This document shows positions 1 to 16,222 of a stretch of DNA of 64,000 nucleotides, in pieces (the first letter of the stretch is position 1; each line of letters opens with the position of its first letter). Below the pieces are notes generated by a model. That model did no database searches. It was not told the DNA's origin and was given only the letters and a program-made list of their open reading frames with translations. The stretch is from positions 248,001-312,000 of the forward strand of contig JASANH010000193.1 of NCBI GenBank assembly GCA_030248295.1, read 5' to 3'. The DNA is from Mesodorylaimus sp. YZB2_4 (taxonomy: Eukaryota > Nematoda > Enoplea > Dorylaimida > Dorylaimidae). The position numbers were made by a program, and so were the translations under genes.

Positions 1-182
1 TCCTGCACCCCAGATCGTGTATAATATACATATTCGATACTTGGATCCAAAACAACCGCAAATCGCTCAATTTTTCGAAAGTAGTCAACTCCTACTCACT
101 AATTAAATCGGGCCATCATCGAATTCCTACAGTGCACACTGTCCCGAAGCAGTGTCTCTCTAGACCACATCCGTTCGCCATT

Positions 183-2645
183 TCACTTCTTGAACCATTT
201 CAAATAACCTTCGTTGCCCGAGCCGGGTCGCCCTATTTCTTCCGGGTATGGCAGTAGCTTATGCATGGCGTAGCTAGACAAGAAAAGCCAACCAAACAGT
301 GCGAACGTCAAGACGCACATTGACAACCCACGCTGATGAGTGTGCTCTTCAAAGTGCATCCTCAGTTTGAAGTTAGGATGCAGCGTCCACGACGATGGTT
401 TATCATAACGCAAATCGAAATCCTTCTCGTACCGACGATCCGTGTATTCGTATCGCCTTTCTCGATCGTAAAAACGATACTGTTGCAAATTGTTCACACT
501 GCACATCGCCTTCAAAGCCGAATCTAAAAAGAAAATATCGTTTGACACGGTTCATAAAAGGCGGGAAAATGATTTCCTCTGATTTACATAGGTTTTCCAG
601 ACAAAAAAAAAAATTTTCACACTGATTATTTTCACGTTGTCGAGGGCTACTGAACCGATTTCAACTAATTTATTGATTCCAAAATCACCCTTCCTTGGTC
701 AAACGATCATGCGAAATCTGATCGATATGATTTAAAATTCCGCATGATTCCGCAAATTCCAAAATGTACATCCTCACAAAAGGTGCGTGATTAAAAATTT
801 GAAACCTCAAAATGCAAATTTTTAGTTTTCCCTGATTTCGGCTCTAAAGTTCCCCATATCCCTGATTTTCCAGACACTTCTCGGATTTCCTGACGTCTCC
901 AGGTTTTCCAACCTTCTATAAACCCTGAATAGACTGGAGAAAAAGCATCTACAATGTGCTAGTGATCACACGGCTTTGTGTACAGGTCCCCAGGGTAATT
1001 TGACCCTTGCACTGCGTTCAAATAAAAAAGTAAAACCGAAAGATTGAGAGAATTTCGAAAGCTATTTATGGCAGTAACCGACTGGATATTTAGCTTAAAA
1101 CCCCGAACTGCACTTTATCAGGAAGCAAGACAAAAAGTTTTAAGTAGAATCATAGAAGGTCAATTTCCAAATACTGTCTGATCAGGTGATGAGTTATTTT
1201 TTCAGGATTTCACGAATTTTTTTTACTGTGATACAATAAAACCAAAGTTTAGTCAAAACCTGCGGCTAATCCTGGCTTTTTGTATTTTAAAAATCCGAGG
1301 GAACAAGAACAATTGAAAAATTAAAAAAGTGAACTAATTTAGATGTGCCCTACATTCACATTTTGTTATTCATGTCAACAATTAGTCCTTTCTTTCTGGT
1401 CTTTTGTTGCTCAAAGGTCGGAGCGGTCATCCAGAAATATACTGACGACGAGTGGGTGGTGTTAGACTCTCACATACTAAACTGGTCTCCTCAATGATAC
1501 ACTGTATATCAAACATAAATTTACATAACATAATTAGTTTCGGTCGGTAGCTCAGGATCAACCAGCTGTGATCGGAATCATAATCCTACCTGACGGCCAG
1601 CATCAATCGATCCATCGATCCAGCCGAGGGGTGGATCAGTTCACAATCTAATCGATCAGATAGACAATCAAATTTTTACGAGCGTTATCAACTGGTAAAT
1701 GATGCGTGGAAAACTATTGATGAGAAAGTCCTACTTTTTTCTCCCCAACTTTTTTCTCTCCTGTGTCCTTTAGAGGGGCCTGATAGACTGTGACAGTGAG
1801 GAAAGTGAGCAGGTTGGTGAGGGCTTGGTGCCAATACGTTATTTCCATTAACATCGTATTTTTAAGCAGATCGGATCGGGATTTATCCAGGCCCATGGTA
1901 GGATCAGTCGATGCTGGCCTGACGGCTGATATTGCTAATCAGAATCACTTGATTCAAACATACTACGAGGCTCAGTCAGATTTGAGATAAAAACACACTT
2001 TTCTAAGCTTCGCCCCTGATCGAGCGGCTGTAATGTAGGCCTTGGCTGTCATCTACGTACCACCTTCAAGCTTTTGAGTACGTGTCCTAAAATAATTTGG
2101 TTTCGGCGCAAGTTAAATCTAAACTAAGAGTTTATAAGCCTCGTTGGCCTTGACTAAAAAAGACCTCCATTATGTTGTCTTCTAGGGGAGGAACGAAAAG
2201 TAGAATTTGAAACTTGATCAGTTTCGTCTAAAAATGTATGAGTATATATATATATATAAATATATATAAATTAAGAACTTGGGCTATCGGTTATCCAGTA
2301 AAGCTAGCCAAGTATGTTGAAACAAGATTATGTTCGATCCCTGGATTAATTGAAATAGTCTGATTCTACAAAAAAAAGTTAGAACATCTTGAACGGCGAA
2401 AAAAGCATTCCATTAGACAAAAAACATAGAAATCTCTAGGATAAGGCGCTCTTTCAACTCACGATCAGTTCTCCCTACGAGCGCTCGACGCTTAAGCCAA
2501 GGTCTATCATGTACCTATACTCTCTGTAGTGCACCAAGGTTTTTTGCTTACCCTTCGACAACGTGATCAAACCGGGCAGACGACCTTGACTCATGCCGAC
2601 TAATCGAGCCGGAAGATTCATCGCATGTATCGCCAGCGGCTGCAT
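183..2645 (-). CDS. Small single-pass, probably mitochondrial membrane protein (complex I accessory-like)
   Basis: Two-exon model, exons 2645-2552 and 523-183, giving 144 aa. Exon 1 ends at AAGG|GTAAGC. Exon 2 starts after a TTTTTCTTTTTAG-type acceptor, and the phases join as LSK|DSALKAM. The N-terminus is rich in Arg, Leu and Ser with few acidic residues, like a mitochondrial presequence. A middle segment is full of Arg, Tyr and Asp. One hydrophobic segment (LSMCVLTFALFGWLFLSSY) lies near the C-terminus, and the tail ends YLKWFKK. This layout, a charged matrix domain plus one helix, resembles NDUFB8 or NDUFB11-type complex I subunits, but I cannot name a family. The intron is about 2 kb, so the pairing of the exons is inferred; exon 2 alone is better supported. 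Confidence 0.45.
549..2551. other. AT-rich non-coding stretch (intron of the preceding model)
   Basis: No convincing coding exon seen. It contains a short TA-rich microsatellite at about 2239-2271 and several poly-A/T runs. If the two-exon model around it is wrong, this is intergenic. Confidence 0.5.
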
Positions 2646-3122
2646 GTTGATCGATTTTAAAGAGAAAACAGTCGATCTCAAATTATGTTTCTTCTACAAG
2701 CAAAGCTAGGCTGCCCTAAAAATTTGCATACAGAATGAGCGCACCTTTACACATCTTTGAGGTAAGTAACTTGAAGGCGCGAAATTCAAAAGTTGATAAC
2801 TCACAACCTGGCATGCTAAGGCAATGCTGCTCATTTAAAGCCAGCTGGCAGCAGCATACGGGGCGCGTATGATAAATTTTGTAATAATGTTCAGATAGTT
2901 GATGCGAAATGCGACGAAGATACGTGCACTTTACTTCTGTTCTCTGTCTGATCGTGAGGCATCTTTGCGCACATAACTAACTACTGTATAAGCGTATAAG
3001 ATCAGATAGCCATGGGGTTTTAAAAGTCCACAGACTGCTCATGAATGATGAGGCAAAGCATGCAAGTCCAGTACCAGTACACTCTTTCATACTAAAGTCC
3101 TGCAGTTCGCTACTGGCATCCT

Positions 3123-6512
<3,390 letters not shown>

Positions 6513-7224
6513 TCGACAAAGAAATAAGCAAGGCGAATCTTCGGATGATTTTCGTTTTTCTCCTCGACTTATACGGCAAGAAAGTGCGCTTTCAGTGCAC
6601 ACGCGACCGATGTACACACAAGTAGATAGAAGACTCTTTTCGCTAACCTGTTCGAACAACAACAAATTCGATCGTAGGCCGGGCCTCTCTAGCAGTGATG
6701 CACTAACCCATGTTAGACGAACTTATACTCCCCTCGTTGACGCACAACTTCGCATGCGCACACTGGCATTGGACAAGTGCCCAACCATTGCTCATATTCT
6801 CATAGTCTAAAACCTGGTGTTGTGGGCGACAGTTCGATTTGTAAGGTCCGCTCGACGATCCTGCTACTTTGGAGGCTACTTCAGGCCTTGCCATGCCAGA
6901 GCAGCCAAACAGGTCGAGCTCATTCATTGCCGTATTGTGACTTGGTTTTTGTTCCAAACATAGCCTGGATAGCCTGCTATCAGGCATTATCTGTCTGAAC
7001 CGGCGCGTTAAATCTAGCCGCGCTCAGGCATGCCCCAGTGGGTCACCTCATCAGACGCTAACCGGCTCAACGCAAGTTTTATCTGCAGCTCGGTGCGTGC
7101 GATAACTAGGTCCCAACTAGTTCTCTCCGCATTCGTATTTGCGAGTGAGATAAGGCGGCAGAGTGCATTGGTCTCCCTACCCGCACACTACCAGTACACG
7201 CGCAAAGTTCTATTTTGTAGCGGC
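6513..7224. other. Divergent intergenic region between copine and first flavoenzyme gene
   Basis: No coding exon recognised. The genes on either side are transcribed away from it, so it should contain both promoters, but I see no clear core promoter element. Confidence 0.5.
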
Positions 7225-8982
7225 ATGGTTTCCTTGGTCCAGTACGATTACATTGTTGTGGGAGCCGGGATTGAAGGCTCGGCCACAGCCTACTTCTTGG
7301 CAAAGAGTGGATACAGAACATTATTACTTGAGCAAGTAACGTGGCTCTTAGGGTGATAGCCGCAGGTTACTAGACTAGCCTACTTTGTAGTACCCACTAC
7401 GACACGCCCTTGGCAGTTCCCATGGCGGATCTCGCATCACTCGCAAATCGTACAACAAAGCTCTTTACACCAAAATGATGTTGGAAGGTGATCGATTGTG
7501 GGCTGACCTTGAACTCGAATCTGGGAAACAACTTTTCAAGTTCAGTTGCTTGAGCAAGCTAGATATGCTCATGCTAATGATGACCTGTTTGCAGGAAAGT
7601 GGGAATGCTCCTCATGGCGCCAGAGGAGCGAAAGATTATTCCTGAATATAAGGCTACGACGGACTCTTACAATTTGCCAAGCACGGTATTGAAGGGAGCA
7701 TCGCTAAAGGAAAGGTTTCCTCAGCTCAGAAATGTCCCCGACAGGTGGGACGCACTGTTCGAGCCAGAAGCTGGGGTCCTCTTCGCTGAGAGGTGTTTGG
7801 AAGCTTATCATGTAAGCTCAACTGCCATATCGATTCATTTAGTAGACGGAATAATTTTGCAGACCTTGATTCAACGTTTTGGGGGAACGATAAAGGACAA
7901 CGAGAAGGTCATCAAAGTCATGCCCAAAACAGGTTCAGTCGAAGTTCTTACTGGGACATATGGCCAATACTCGTGTCGATCGATCGTTCTGTGCCTGGGT
8001 GCCTGGAGTGGAAAGTTCATGAAGGCCCAGTTGGATTTAACATTGCCATTGCAGGTGAGATCAGCTCATGTCATGTCATATTTTATCCATAGCAAAGCAC
8101 CATACAGCGCATTCGAGGGCTAAGGAGCAGCTGCTACGATGGGATTGCTCTGAGCTAGCTGCGCTGGGTCGTCTTGCCTGTAGGTGGTGGATAATCGCCT
8201 GGCTTTCGTAAGCCTCGCCGCTTGAGCCAACTATACTTATATTTGAAATTGGGGGGGGGGGGGGGGGGGGTGAGTGTACGCGGAATGGAAGCTAGCACGA
8301 TGGTACTTCTTTTAGCCCATGGCCATAACAGTATGCTACTGGAAAGAACTGAAATTGGGCGTGTATTCTGTGGAAAATGGTTTCCCGCCAATATGGCTTC
8401 TGGCTGACGATGGGCAGGAGTACTTTTTGTTACCTTCGGCTGAATATCCCGGTTATGTCAAAGTAACCACCTGAATATATATATTGGTCTGGTGACAATA
8501 GATATCCATCCTACTTTCAGATATCTTATAACCATGGTCCATCCATCGACCCCGACACTAGAGATGGATTGCAATTGGAAGAGTCGGTGAAAAAAGCTGC
8601 CAAGTTTGTCGGTCAATACTTTCCCGATGCTGATTCTCAAAAGCCAGCCTCAGTAGTTCAATGCCTATATACCGTACGCATGCATACCGTACACAACCTG
8701 ATCTCCAATCGTACCCTCCCCAACAACATTACTATGTTGCAGTTTACACCGGACAATCACGTTATTTTGGATCGCCATCCAGCTTATCCCAACGTAATCA
8801 TTGGAGCTGGCTTTTCTGGGCACGGTTTCAAGCTGGCACCAATTGTTGGGCGAATTTTGGGAACGCTAGCGGTTCACAAGCCCGGTCAAGAGCAGCTATA
8901 CCTTGACTATGACCTGAGCGATGTCAGCATTGGTCGCTTCAATAATAGCCAATGCAAAACTGGGACACGTCATATGTTGTAA
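7225..8982 (+). CDS. PIPOX/monomeric sarcosine oxidase-like flavoenzyme, copy A
   Basis: FAD-dependent oxidation of N-methyl or cyclic amino acids (sarcosine/pipecolate type). Seven exons: 7225-7335, 7391-7539, 7595-7811, 7863-8054, 8316-8462, 8521-8673, 8743-8982 (402 aa). The N-terminal dinucleotide-binding motif is [19 protein letters not shown], followed by [28 protein letters not shown] carries the Cys that covalently binds FAD in this family, and [18 protein letters not shown] is the second FAD contact. The C-terminus (RHML) is not a standard peroxisomal SKL signal. Intron 4 contains a run of about 20 G at 8251-8270. Unlike copies B and C it has no intron inside the [10 protein letters not shown] segment and has its own C-terminal extension. 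First of three tandem copies. Confidence 0.92.
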
Positions 8983-9309
8983 TTGATAAGGCTTTCAGGT
9001 CACTTTTCTGGCCTAATGTAAGTGTCCTGTTGTCCAGCTCAGCTGTCTCGTTCAATCGCAAGTTTACCTCTCAATGCAGGTGTGTAGGTACCCCTACAAG
9101 CGCTCGAATTGAAGTACAGTTTCCCCCGACTTCGCATAGCTCCGCTTGATGGTGCGTTTTAAAACGTGAATATGAACATGTAGTAAACATCTATAGTAAC
9201 ATGTGCTGGACATAGTAACAACGACAGCCAGGGTGAACTCCTTGAAATTTCTTTACCTGTACATGGCTGCTTAATTGTCGCTGACAGTCTCGTGTAGATT
9301 GCTTCAGTT
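8983..9309. other. Intergenic spacer between flavoenzyme copies A and B
   Basis: About 330 nt with no coding signal recognised. It should hold the 3' end of copy A and the promoter of copy B. Confidence 0.5.
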
Positions 9310-11389
9310 ATGACCACACATTTTGCTTACGCTGTGATCGGAGCTGGCATCGAAGGATCGGCTACGGCCTACTTTTTGGCTAAAAATGGATTCAAAACTG
9401 TGCTTTTAGACCAGGCAAGGATTATTCTTTTCTTCTTGATCCAAAGGTCTATGCCTCTATTCTTCAGTTCCGACAAGGCCATACCCGAGGCAGCAGCCAT
9501 GGCAATTCTCGGATCACACGCAAGGCTTACGACGAGCCTGAGTACGTGCACTTGATGCAGAGGGCGTATGAATTGTGGACCGAGTTGGAGAAGGAAAGTG
9601 GGGAGGAACTTTTCAAGTAGGCGCCTCAATTCACTTGTTGCCCTCCTATACTGCATATACGTGTTCAGGAAGACTGGATTGCTCCTTGTTGGGGCCGTGG
9701 ATGGCCACGAGATTAAGAAGACTGTGGACTCCCTGAATCATCACAAGCTACCGTACACGTTGTTGACCAGTCAAGAGATTCAAACAAGATTCCCTCAACT
9801 CAATTATGACACATATTGGCAAGGTCTTTATGATCCTGAAGCCGGACTGTTGAAAGCCGATCGCTGCCTGCGTGCTTTCCAAGTGACTACTTTCGAGAAT
9901 GCTTATTTCAATAATGTTGTGACGCTTTGTGCATTTCAGGATCAGTTTGTCAAGAAAGGCGGTGTGATCCGTGACGGCGATGCTGTAGCAGGCTTGAAGG
10001 TATCAGATAAGGAAATCAAGATATTTACCGATTCTGGGGCAACCTACATCTGCAATGGCGTGGTGGTCTGTGCTGGAACATGGGCGAAAAGCTTCTTTAG
10101 CGAGCACTTAGATTTGAAGTTGCCGCTGCAGGTAATGCTCTTGTCTTCTGCGATAAAGCATAAAAAACTGGGTCTTGCAATCCTCAGCATAAGGAGTCCA
10201 AGGTTGCAGTTGCATGACTGTCGCAAACTGATTGTCTCGTTTTCAGCCAAGAGTTGTCAAATCTTGCTATTGGAAAGTAGAGAAGAAAGGTCTATATTCG
10301 GTATCAAATGGGTTTCCGTGCATTCTGAGCAAGTACGACTCCACGAAGAGCGACAAGGAAGATCAAATGCAGGAATACTATGGTGTACCTTCTGACGAGT
10401 ACCCCGACTTGGTCAAAGTAAGCTTTTTCGTTCCTAGTACTTTTGCAACATAAATCAATCGAGTATACTCGGAAGTCCCCATGTGGGAGGGGGCTTCAAT
10501 TGGGGTTTAGACTGAGTACAAATTCATTTTTCGAGTTATTTTCAAGCAATTTGTGAAACCCAGGAAGCGAAATCCAGAGTAAGTAAATATCTTGAATGCT
10601 TCGGCCTGGTTTGAGCCGCTTGTTTCATCTGAGGCCCGGTTACATCTTTGAATGGGACTTACCAATCGTAACAGGGTCCGGGCGCGGGAGTTACTTGAGG
10701 GACTTTTTTAGTTCTGCTCCCACACGGGTGTTGATATCAACCATCCCGACGAACGTGACTCGGTCGATGCCAACCTCTATGTACAAAAGCCACAGCAATA
10801 CATAGCGCAGCATCTTGGCCATGTCCAAGCGAAGCCTGCTATTGTTGAAACTTGTCTGTACACTGTAAGTCTTGGAATGTCCAGGGATCAGTTGACGCAC
10901 CATCTTAAGGTTGTTGTCACTTCAGGTAACACCAGACGACAACTTTGTGTTAGATAAGCATCCCGAATTTGCAAATGTGGTCATTGGCGCTGGATTTTCA
11001 GGTGAGACAAGAAGTCATTGTAGTATAATGCGAGAACGGAACAAGAACCAGTTTTCTGAGTTCTCTAATCTCAACACTAACCCACACAGAGCAACGGCGA
11101 AAGCATAGATGAAAGCAATGTGGGAAGAGAAAGGTGCAAGACCTTGCTTGGGTTTGTAGCAAGCGAGAAGAGGATGCGAAAGGTTCGTTTCCCAGAGAAA
11201 AAATATAAGATGGAATTAGAAAATCGCTACAGTATGCGAAAGTCATAAACATACGACAAGTGCAACTCATACTTTTTAGGTCACGGGTTCAAATTTGGTC
11301 CAGTGGTGGGGGAGGTTTTAGGATCGTATTTGCTTCAGCGGCCCCTCCCATTCGACTTGGAAATGTTCAAAATCAATCGATTCAAATGA
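9310..11389 (+). CDS. PIPOX/monomeric sarcosine oxidase-like flavoenzyme, copy B
   Basis: Eight exons: 9310-9414, 9468-9616, 9669-9882, 9940-10131, 10247-10417, 10712-10864, 10926-11001, 11280-11389 (389 aa, complete and in phase). Key motifs are [19 protein letters not shown] (FAD Rossmann fold), [42 protein letters not shown] with the flavin-linking Cys, and [19 protein letters not shown]. Exon 1 ends CAG|GCAAGG, so intron 1 appears to be a GC-AG intron; copies A and C have ordinary GT donors at the same place. The protein ends FKINRFK with no obvious PTS1. It is closer to copy C than to A in sequence and in the final intron, indicating a later B/C duplication. Confidence 0.93.
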
Positions 11390-11742
11390 AGAGGGTCTAT
11401 CTGACCCAGTGACAGCCTCGATCAATTCAGTCAGTAGAAGAAGGTAGAGTAGTACAGTCTGCAAGCACCAACATTTTTTGAAGAGTGATTCCGATTCTGT
11501 CGGGTTAGTTCATGGACATCCAAACCAGAGCAGGGTGAGCTACTGTACATCGTGTCGTATGTCAAGGCTGGGAGATCGTTACGTGGATTAATAAAAAATT
11601 ATCTTCTCGCAACGTGCTCATGAACTGGTTTTAAGGCTCTGCTTATCATAGCGTGCCTGTGCCGTGCCTTAGTCGTACTTCTGTCATCATTTTGCAAAAT
11701 ATGTTGCTGTGCAAATGTTTCTAAGAGCAAATACCAGAAACC

Positions 11743-13377
11743 ATGGCCACAAATTTCACGTATGCCGTGATTGGTGCTGGCATCGAAGGATCGGCCACTG
11801 CTTAATACTTAGCTAAGAGCGGATTCAATACTGTGCTCTTGGATCAGGTACGGCTAGTACAGGTCTTCAAGCAGGAATGTTTGAGACATCTTCAGCGTAT
11901 TGTAGTTCCGACAAGGTCACACCCGAGGCAGCAGCCATGGCAATTCTCGGATCACACGCAAGGCTTACGACGAGCCACAGTACGTGCACTTGATGCAGAG
12001 GGCGTACGAACTGTGGGATGAGTTGGAGAAGGAAAGTGGAGAGCAACTCTTCAAGTAGGTGGTATGCCATTATTGCAAGACTGAAGATGGAATTTAGCCC
12101 TATTCTTTTCAGGAAAACCGGGCTGCTTCTTGTTGGGCCTTTTAATGGTCGAACTATCAAAAAAACAGTGGCTTCCTCATCAGCTCATAACTTGCCATAT
12201 ACTTTGCTATCGAATCAAGAAATACAGCAACGCTATCCGCAGCTGAAATACGACAGTCATTGGCAAGGGTTATATGATCCTGAAGGAGGCCTATTGAAGG
12301 CGGATCGCTGCTTGAGAGCTTTTCAGGTATGAGAAAGATAGAACATCGGAAATAGGACTAGGGGTGTATACGTACGGTATACCTATATCTTCAATGTGAC
12401 ATCATGTCATGTCATCATCATTCAATAAGACATTATTTGTGCTTAGGACCAATTCATTAAGCATAGCGGTGTATTTCGTGACGGCGATGAAGTAGTGAAC
12501 GTCAAAGTGGAGAGCGAGAGTATAAAAATATCGACGGCTTCCGGAATTGAGTATATTTGCAATGGCTTAGCGATCTGTGCTGGAACTTGGGCTCGTACTT
12601 TCCTTAGTCGGGTCTTGGATTTGAAGTTGCCGCTGCAGGTAGCCTGTTTATGGGCATGCTACACGGGCTCACCTTGAGTATCTTATCCCTTCTTCTAGCC
12701 CCATATTGTCAAATCATGTTATTGGAAAGTTGAAAAGAAAGGCCTTTTTTCCGCTGCAAATGGATTCCCATGCATTCTCAGCAGTCCTGAAACAGAGAGC
12801 GAGGGTCAAACTTTCTTTGACTTTTATGGAATTCCTTCCGATGAGTATACTGATTTAGTCAAAGTAATTCTTCGCCACTGGCCATTACTTATTCTGACGC
12901 ATACTTCTGGTTTAGTTTTGTTCCCATAGTGGCGTCGACATAAACCATCCGGACGAACGGGACTCGGTCGATGCAGATCTCTACATCCAGAAACCACAGG
13001 AGTACATTACGCAACCTTTCGAGCACGTAAGAACAAAACCTGCTATCGTGGAGACTTGCATGTACACGGTAAGTTTATCGAGTCTCCAGTCCCCATTGAC
13101 TGGTTATATGCTTATCTTGTCACTAGATAACACCAGACGAGAATTTCATCTTGGACAATCATCCCAAATACAAAAACGTGGTCATCGGCGCTGGATTCTC
13201 AGGTAAGACAAAACATCCTCAACACTCGGCTAGCAACAAGGAAAATATGCCAGAATATGGTTTACAGGCCACGGATTCAAGTTCGCTCCAGTTGTGGGAG
13301 AAGTTCTAGGATCGCACTTGCTCCAACGACCGCTTCCGTTCGATTTAGAGATGTTCAAAATTAATCGATTAAAGTGA
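11743..13377 (+). pseudogene. PIPOX/sarcosine oxidase-like, copy C, with an in-frame stop in exon 1
   Basis: Eight exons match copy B one for one: 11743-11847, 11906-12054, 12113-12326, 12447-12638, 12699-12863, 12916-13068, 13127-13202, 13268-13377. The total is 1164 nt and the frame is kept throughout. The only lesion is TAA at 11803-11805, where copies A and B have the Tyr of [10 protein letters not shown]. No Met lies downstream in exon 1, so a normal start cannot avoid it. The flavin-linking Cys (VETCMYTITPDE), the C-terminal FAD motif and all splice sites are intact. This fits a very recent pseudogene, a segregating null allele, read-through or a sequencing error. If the stop is not real, this is a third active enzyme of 387 aa. 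Confidence 0.85.
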
Positions 13378-13462
13378 AAGGTGGAAAATGTTGTACCGTT
13401 AACGGTCAGCTATTACTTTTTTAAATAGCCGTAATGTATGACAATAATGGTCACCTTTTCGG

Positions 13463-16222
13463 TTAATTGGCTTCTAAATTCTGAGAGGAATTTTGGGACC
13501 TAAATTTGTGGAATAGAATGGTCTGTAGTCTTTGAGAAAAGGCTAGAAACAGTACCTTAGACGATCCAAGTGCATGGAAGAAGAAAGTAGCAACTGCAAG
13601 CGCTGATTGGAGCCCAAATGCTATTGTGTACAAGGCAACATTGAAACGATGCACAGCTTGGGACTCGATGAACCAAGCAGCAAAGTTCAACAATGTTAAA
13701 ACAACGACACCTTTTTGGTTCACCCTGAAAACGAGGCCCACTTATGCCTGACTAGAGCCAGGCATTCAGTAGCTTACTCTGCTGCAAATCTTTGTCCCTT
13801 GTCACAGAAGACAAGAGGAGGATGGACGTCCATTGTAGCTGCTTCAGCAAATATCATTGTGATCCACACTGTGGTCGCCACGGCGCATAAAGTAAGTTCT
13901 GTGAGTGATGATGAATCCCAGTTAACCCAACATCTACAGTACCCATAGGAGCTGTAGAATATCAGTGTCATATTCACGCATAATTGAGCTTACGTATATC
14001 TAGATGGATACTCGGAAAAGTAAGCACGGCCACAAGCGGAAGTGAAAATAATAGGCATCGCCCACGTGACAATAACGCTGTCGATCCGTGGAACGGCGCC
14101 TCCTTTATAGACTACACTGGTCAGGACCAAGTAGACGTAGATGCTCTCCAGAAGCAGGAAAGCAAAAGTCCCGCAAAACAAGAATTGCATCGCGATGGCC
14201 GCCTTGGCACAATGTTCCTGGAAGTGAGCTACAGTGCAGTGTGCCTGTCATAAATTCACTCTACACACTTACTGAACCGCCGGGCTTCCTTTCCTTCATT
14301 GTCATAAGGACGATATGGGCAAACATCAGCGCCAGTTCTTGGTTCATATGGATGAGGCGTTCCATTGAAAAGTCTCTGGACGGTGCGAAAAGATATTATG
14401 AGAGCAAGAATTATGACACGCAAGGAGTGTGCTGTACCTGAGAAGGATAAAGATGACAATAATCGAAGCCATGGTTCCAATGATAATAGCCGAGCCGAAT
14501 CCAGAAAGGACGTTGACGACGGTAACCACATTCTGAGTTACTGGAAGGGGCGGTATCTCGAATATCTCCTCGGTTGTAGTTGGTGATGTAGAGGCTGAAA
14601 ATTATACCATGGTTAGGAGTGGAACGTGATCGCGGCATGGTTCTCGAATGGTCACCCGTCGATGTAGAGCTGGTCTCTTCCTCTGTGGTCATTGCCACTG
14701 TTGTGGTCGAACTGCTTGTCGTGACTCCTTCAGTTGTGGTGGGAATGACCGTTGAGGTTGCCGTGCTGACCATTGTTGAAGTCGACGATGTCGGTTCGGC
14801 AGTCGTTGTCATGTGCTCAGTTGTCGAGGAGCTACTGGTAGTTTTACTGGTACGTGTCGTAGCTGTACTTGTAGGTGTCGTGGTCGGTGTCGTAGTCGAG
14901 GTCGTGGTCGAAGTGGTTGGTGTCGTGGTTGATGTCGTGGTCGACGAGGTGGTCGATGTCGTTGATGTCGTGGTCGATGTCGATGACGTTGAGGTCGTAG
15001 TCAACGTGCTCGTACTTGTTGTCGATGTCGAAGTAGTGGTTGTAGTTGAAGTGCTCGTAGTGCTGGTCGAAATAATAGAGCAATCCACATCTGATATGCT
15101 GTCTAAAATGCAATGCGCCCGTTAGTATGTGCAGGCACGAAAACTTGGTACACCAAAAAAGTGTACCGACCATTCAACTTAGTGCAGCATCCATTCGCGC
15201 ATGAGCAGAGTGTATAGCCCACTCCGACCTCGATCCATCCACGTCCACAATTGTGCAGCGTGAATAAGGAGTCAGTAGGTTGGCGGGGATCATTCCAGCA
15301 TAATCGCACGGACAACGCGCATCCCAACGACTTGGCTGACAATGCTAGATAGCCGATAACACTATTATATACAAATCCAGCAGAGAGTAGTGTCTCGACA
15401 TGGCTCAAGTTCAGTGCTTTGACAATCACATACGAATCGTTACTGGATAAGAGCATTTCTGTCATAGGTACTGTGACATCTGGGATGTGTGAAGTAAACG
15501 CATAGCCGAGTGAGTATTCCAGTTTCATGGCGGTATCTGGTATGATCCTAGTCGAATGGCAAATTGAGTTCCGTCCACATTTCCATGTATAGTGCAATAA
15601 TGGCGCGCACGGGAGACTGTACTGATCACCTAAAGCAGGAACAGGAGTGATTTTCATGTGGAATTTATCAGCAAGCGAAAGACACCTGTACTCCGAAAGT
15701 ACTGGCATACGGCATTGGTCAGCTTATCATTGATGTTGACGTAGCCATCGGTCACCGATAAGGCCACATAAGTTGCATTTCGTAAGGTAACATTATAAGG
15801 GGTCCAACCCCAACATGGAGGCTTGTCACCAGTATCGCTGTAAAAAAATGAACGGGAGAGGTTTGACGAGAGACCATATGACGACCTTGTTATGCCAACG
15901 GCGATGGTTTGTAGCGACTTGTTTTGCCTAGGCGGTAAGACTTAGAAAGTAACTTGCGGAGATCCGTCTGTAAGTGATATACTTACATTTGATTCATCAT
16001 AGTGATAAAGTCGTAGAAGGAACGTAGCACAGGTAAGACGGCACCAATTGAGGCGCATTGTCTTCTTGCTTCTATCCAAGTGACATTAGTAGCAACCAAT
16101 CGATAACTATAATCCCCCAAATCCGACCAGCACGTATTATTCAATATGAATCCAGAAACGGGGTTCAAGTCTGATTGCCAAAGAATGGCTATAAAGAAGA
16201 GAGATAAGCAGCCGGCTCGCAT
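13463..16222 (-). CDS. Lectin-like domain / mucin stalk / seven-helix receptor (adhesion-GPCR-like), copy 1
   Basis: Nine exons: 16222-15987, 15837-15692, 15629-15171, 15102-14656, 14594-14438, 14375-14273, 14217-13994, 13933-13778, 13724-13463 (2190 nt, 729 aa). A signal peptide starts MRAGCLSLFFIAILW. Next comes a C-type-lectin-like region (NNTCWSDLGDYSYRL, NVTWIEARRQC, LTNAVCQYF) and a Cys-containing membrane-proximal region, then about 110 residues of nearly pure Ser/Thr. Seven helices follow: TM1 NVLSGFGSAIIIGTMASIIV; TM2 after RDFSMERLIHMNQE; TM3 EHCAKAAIAMQFLFCGTFAF; TM4/5 around CWVNWDSSSLT; TM6/7 ending ALAVATFFFHALG. The TM2-TM7 patterns are those of family B2 (adhesion) GPCRs. I do not see a clean GPS cleavage motif. 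The last exon has a possible further donor (TCTAAG|GTACTG), so the C-terminus could be alternative. Confidence 0.82.

Noticed and set aside
14619..15125. Plus-strand 168-codon Val-rich open frame
   Set aside because: It is the antisense shadow of the Thr-rich mucin stalk of receptor copy 1.
15103..15240. GPS autoproteolysis motif in receptor copy 1 (YTLCSCANGC)
   Set aside because: It has a CxC but lacks the HL/HT-S/T cleavage tripeptide, and receptor copy 2 does not conserve it.
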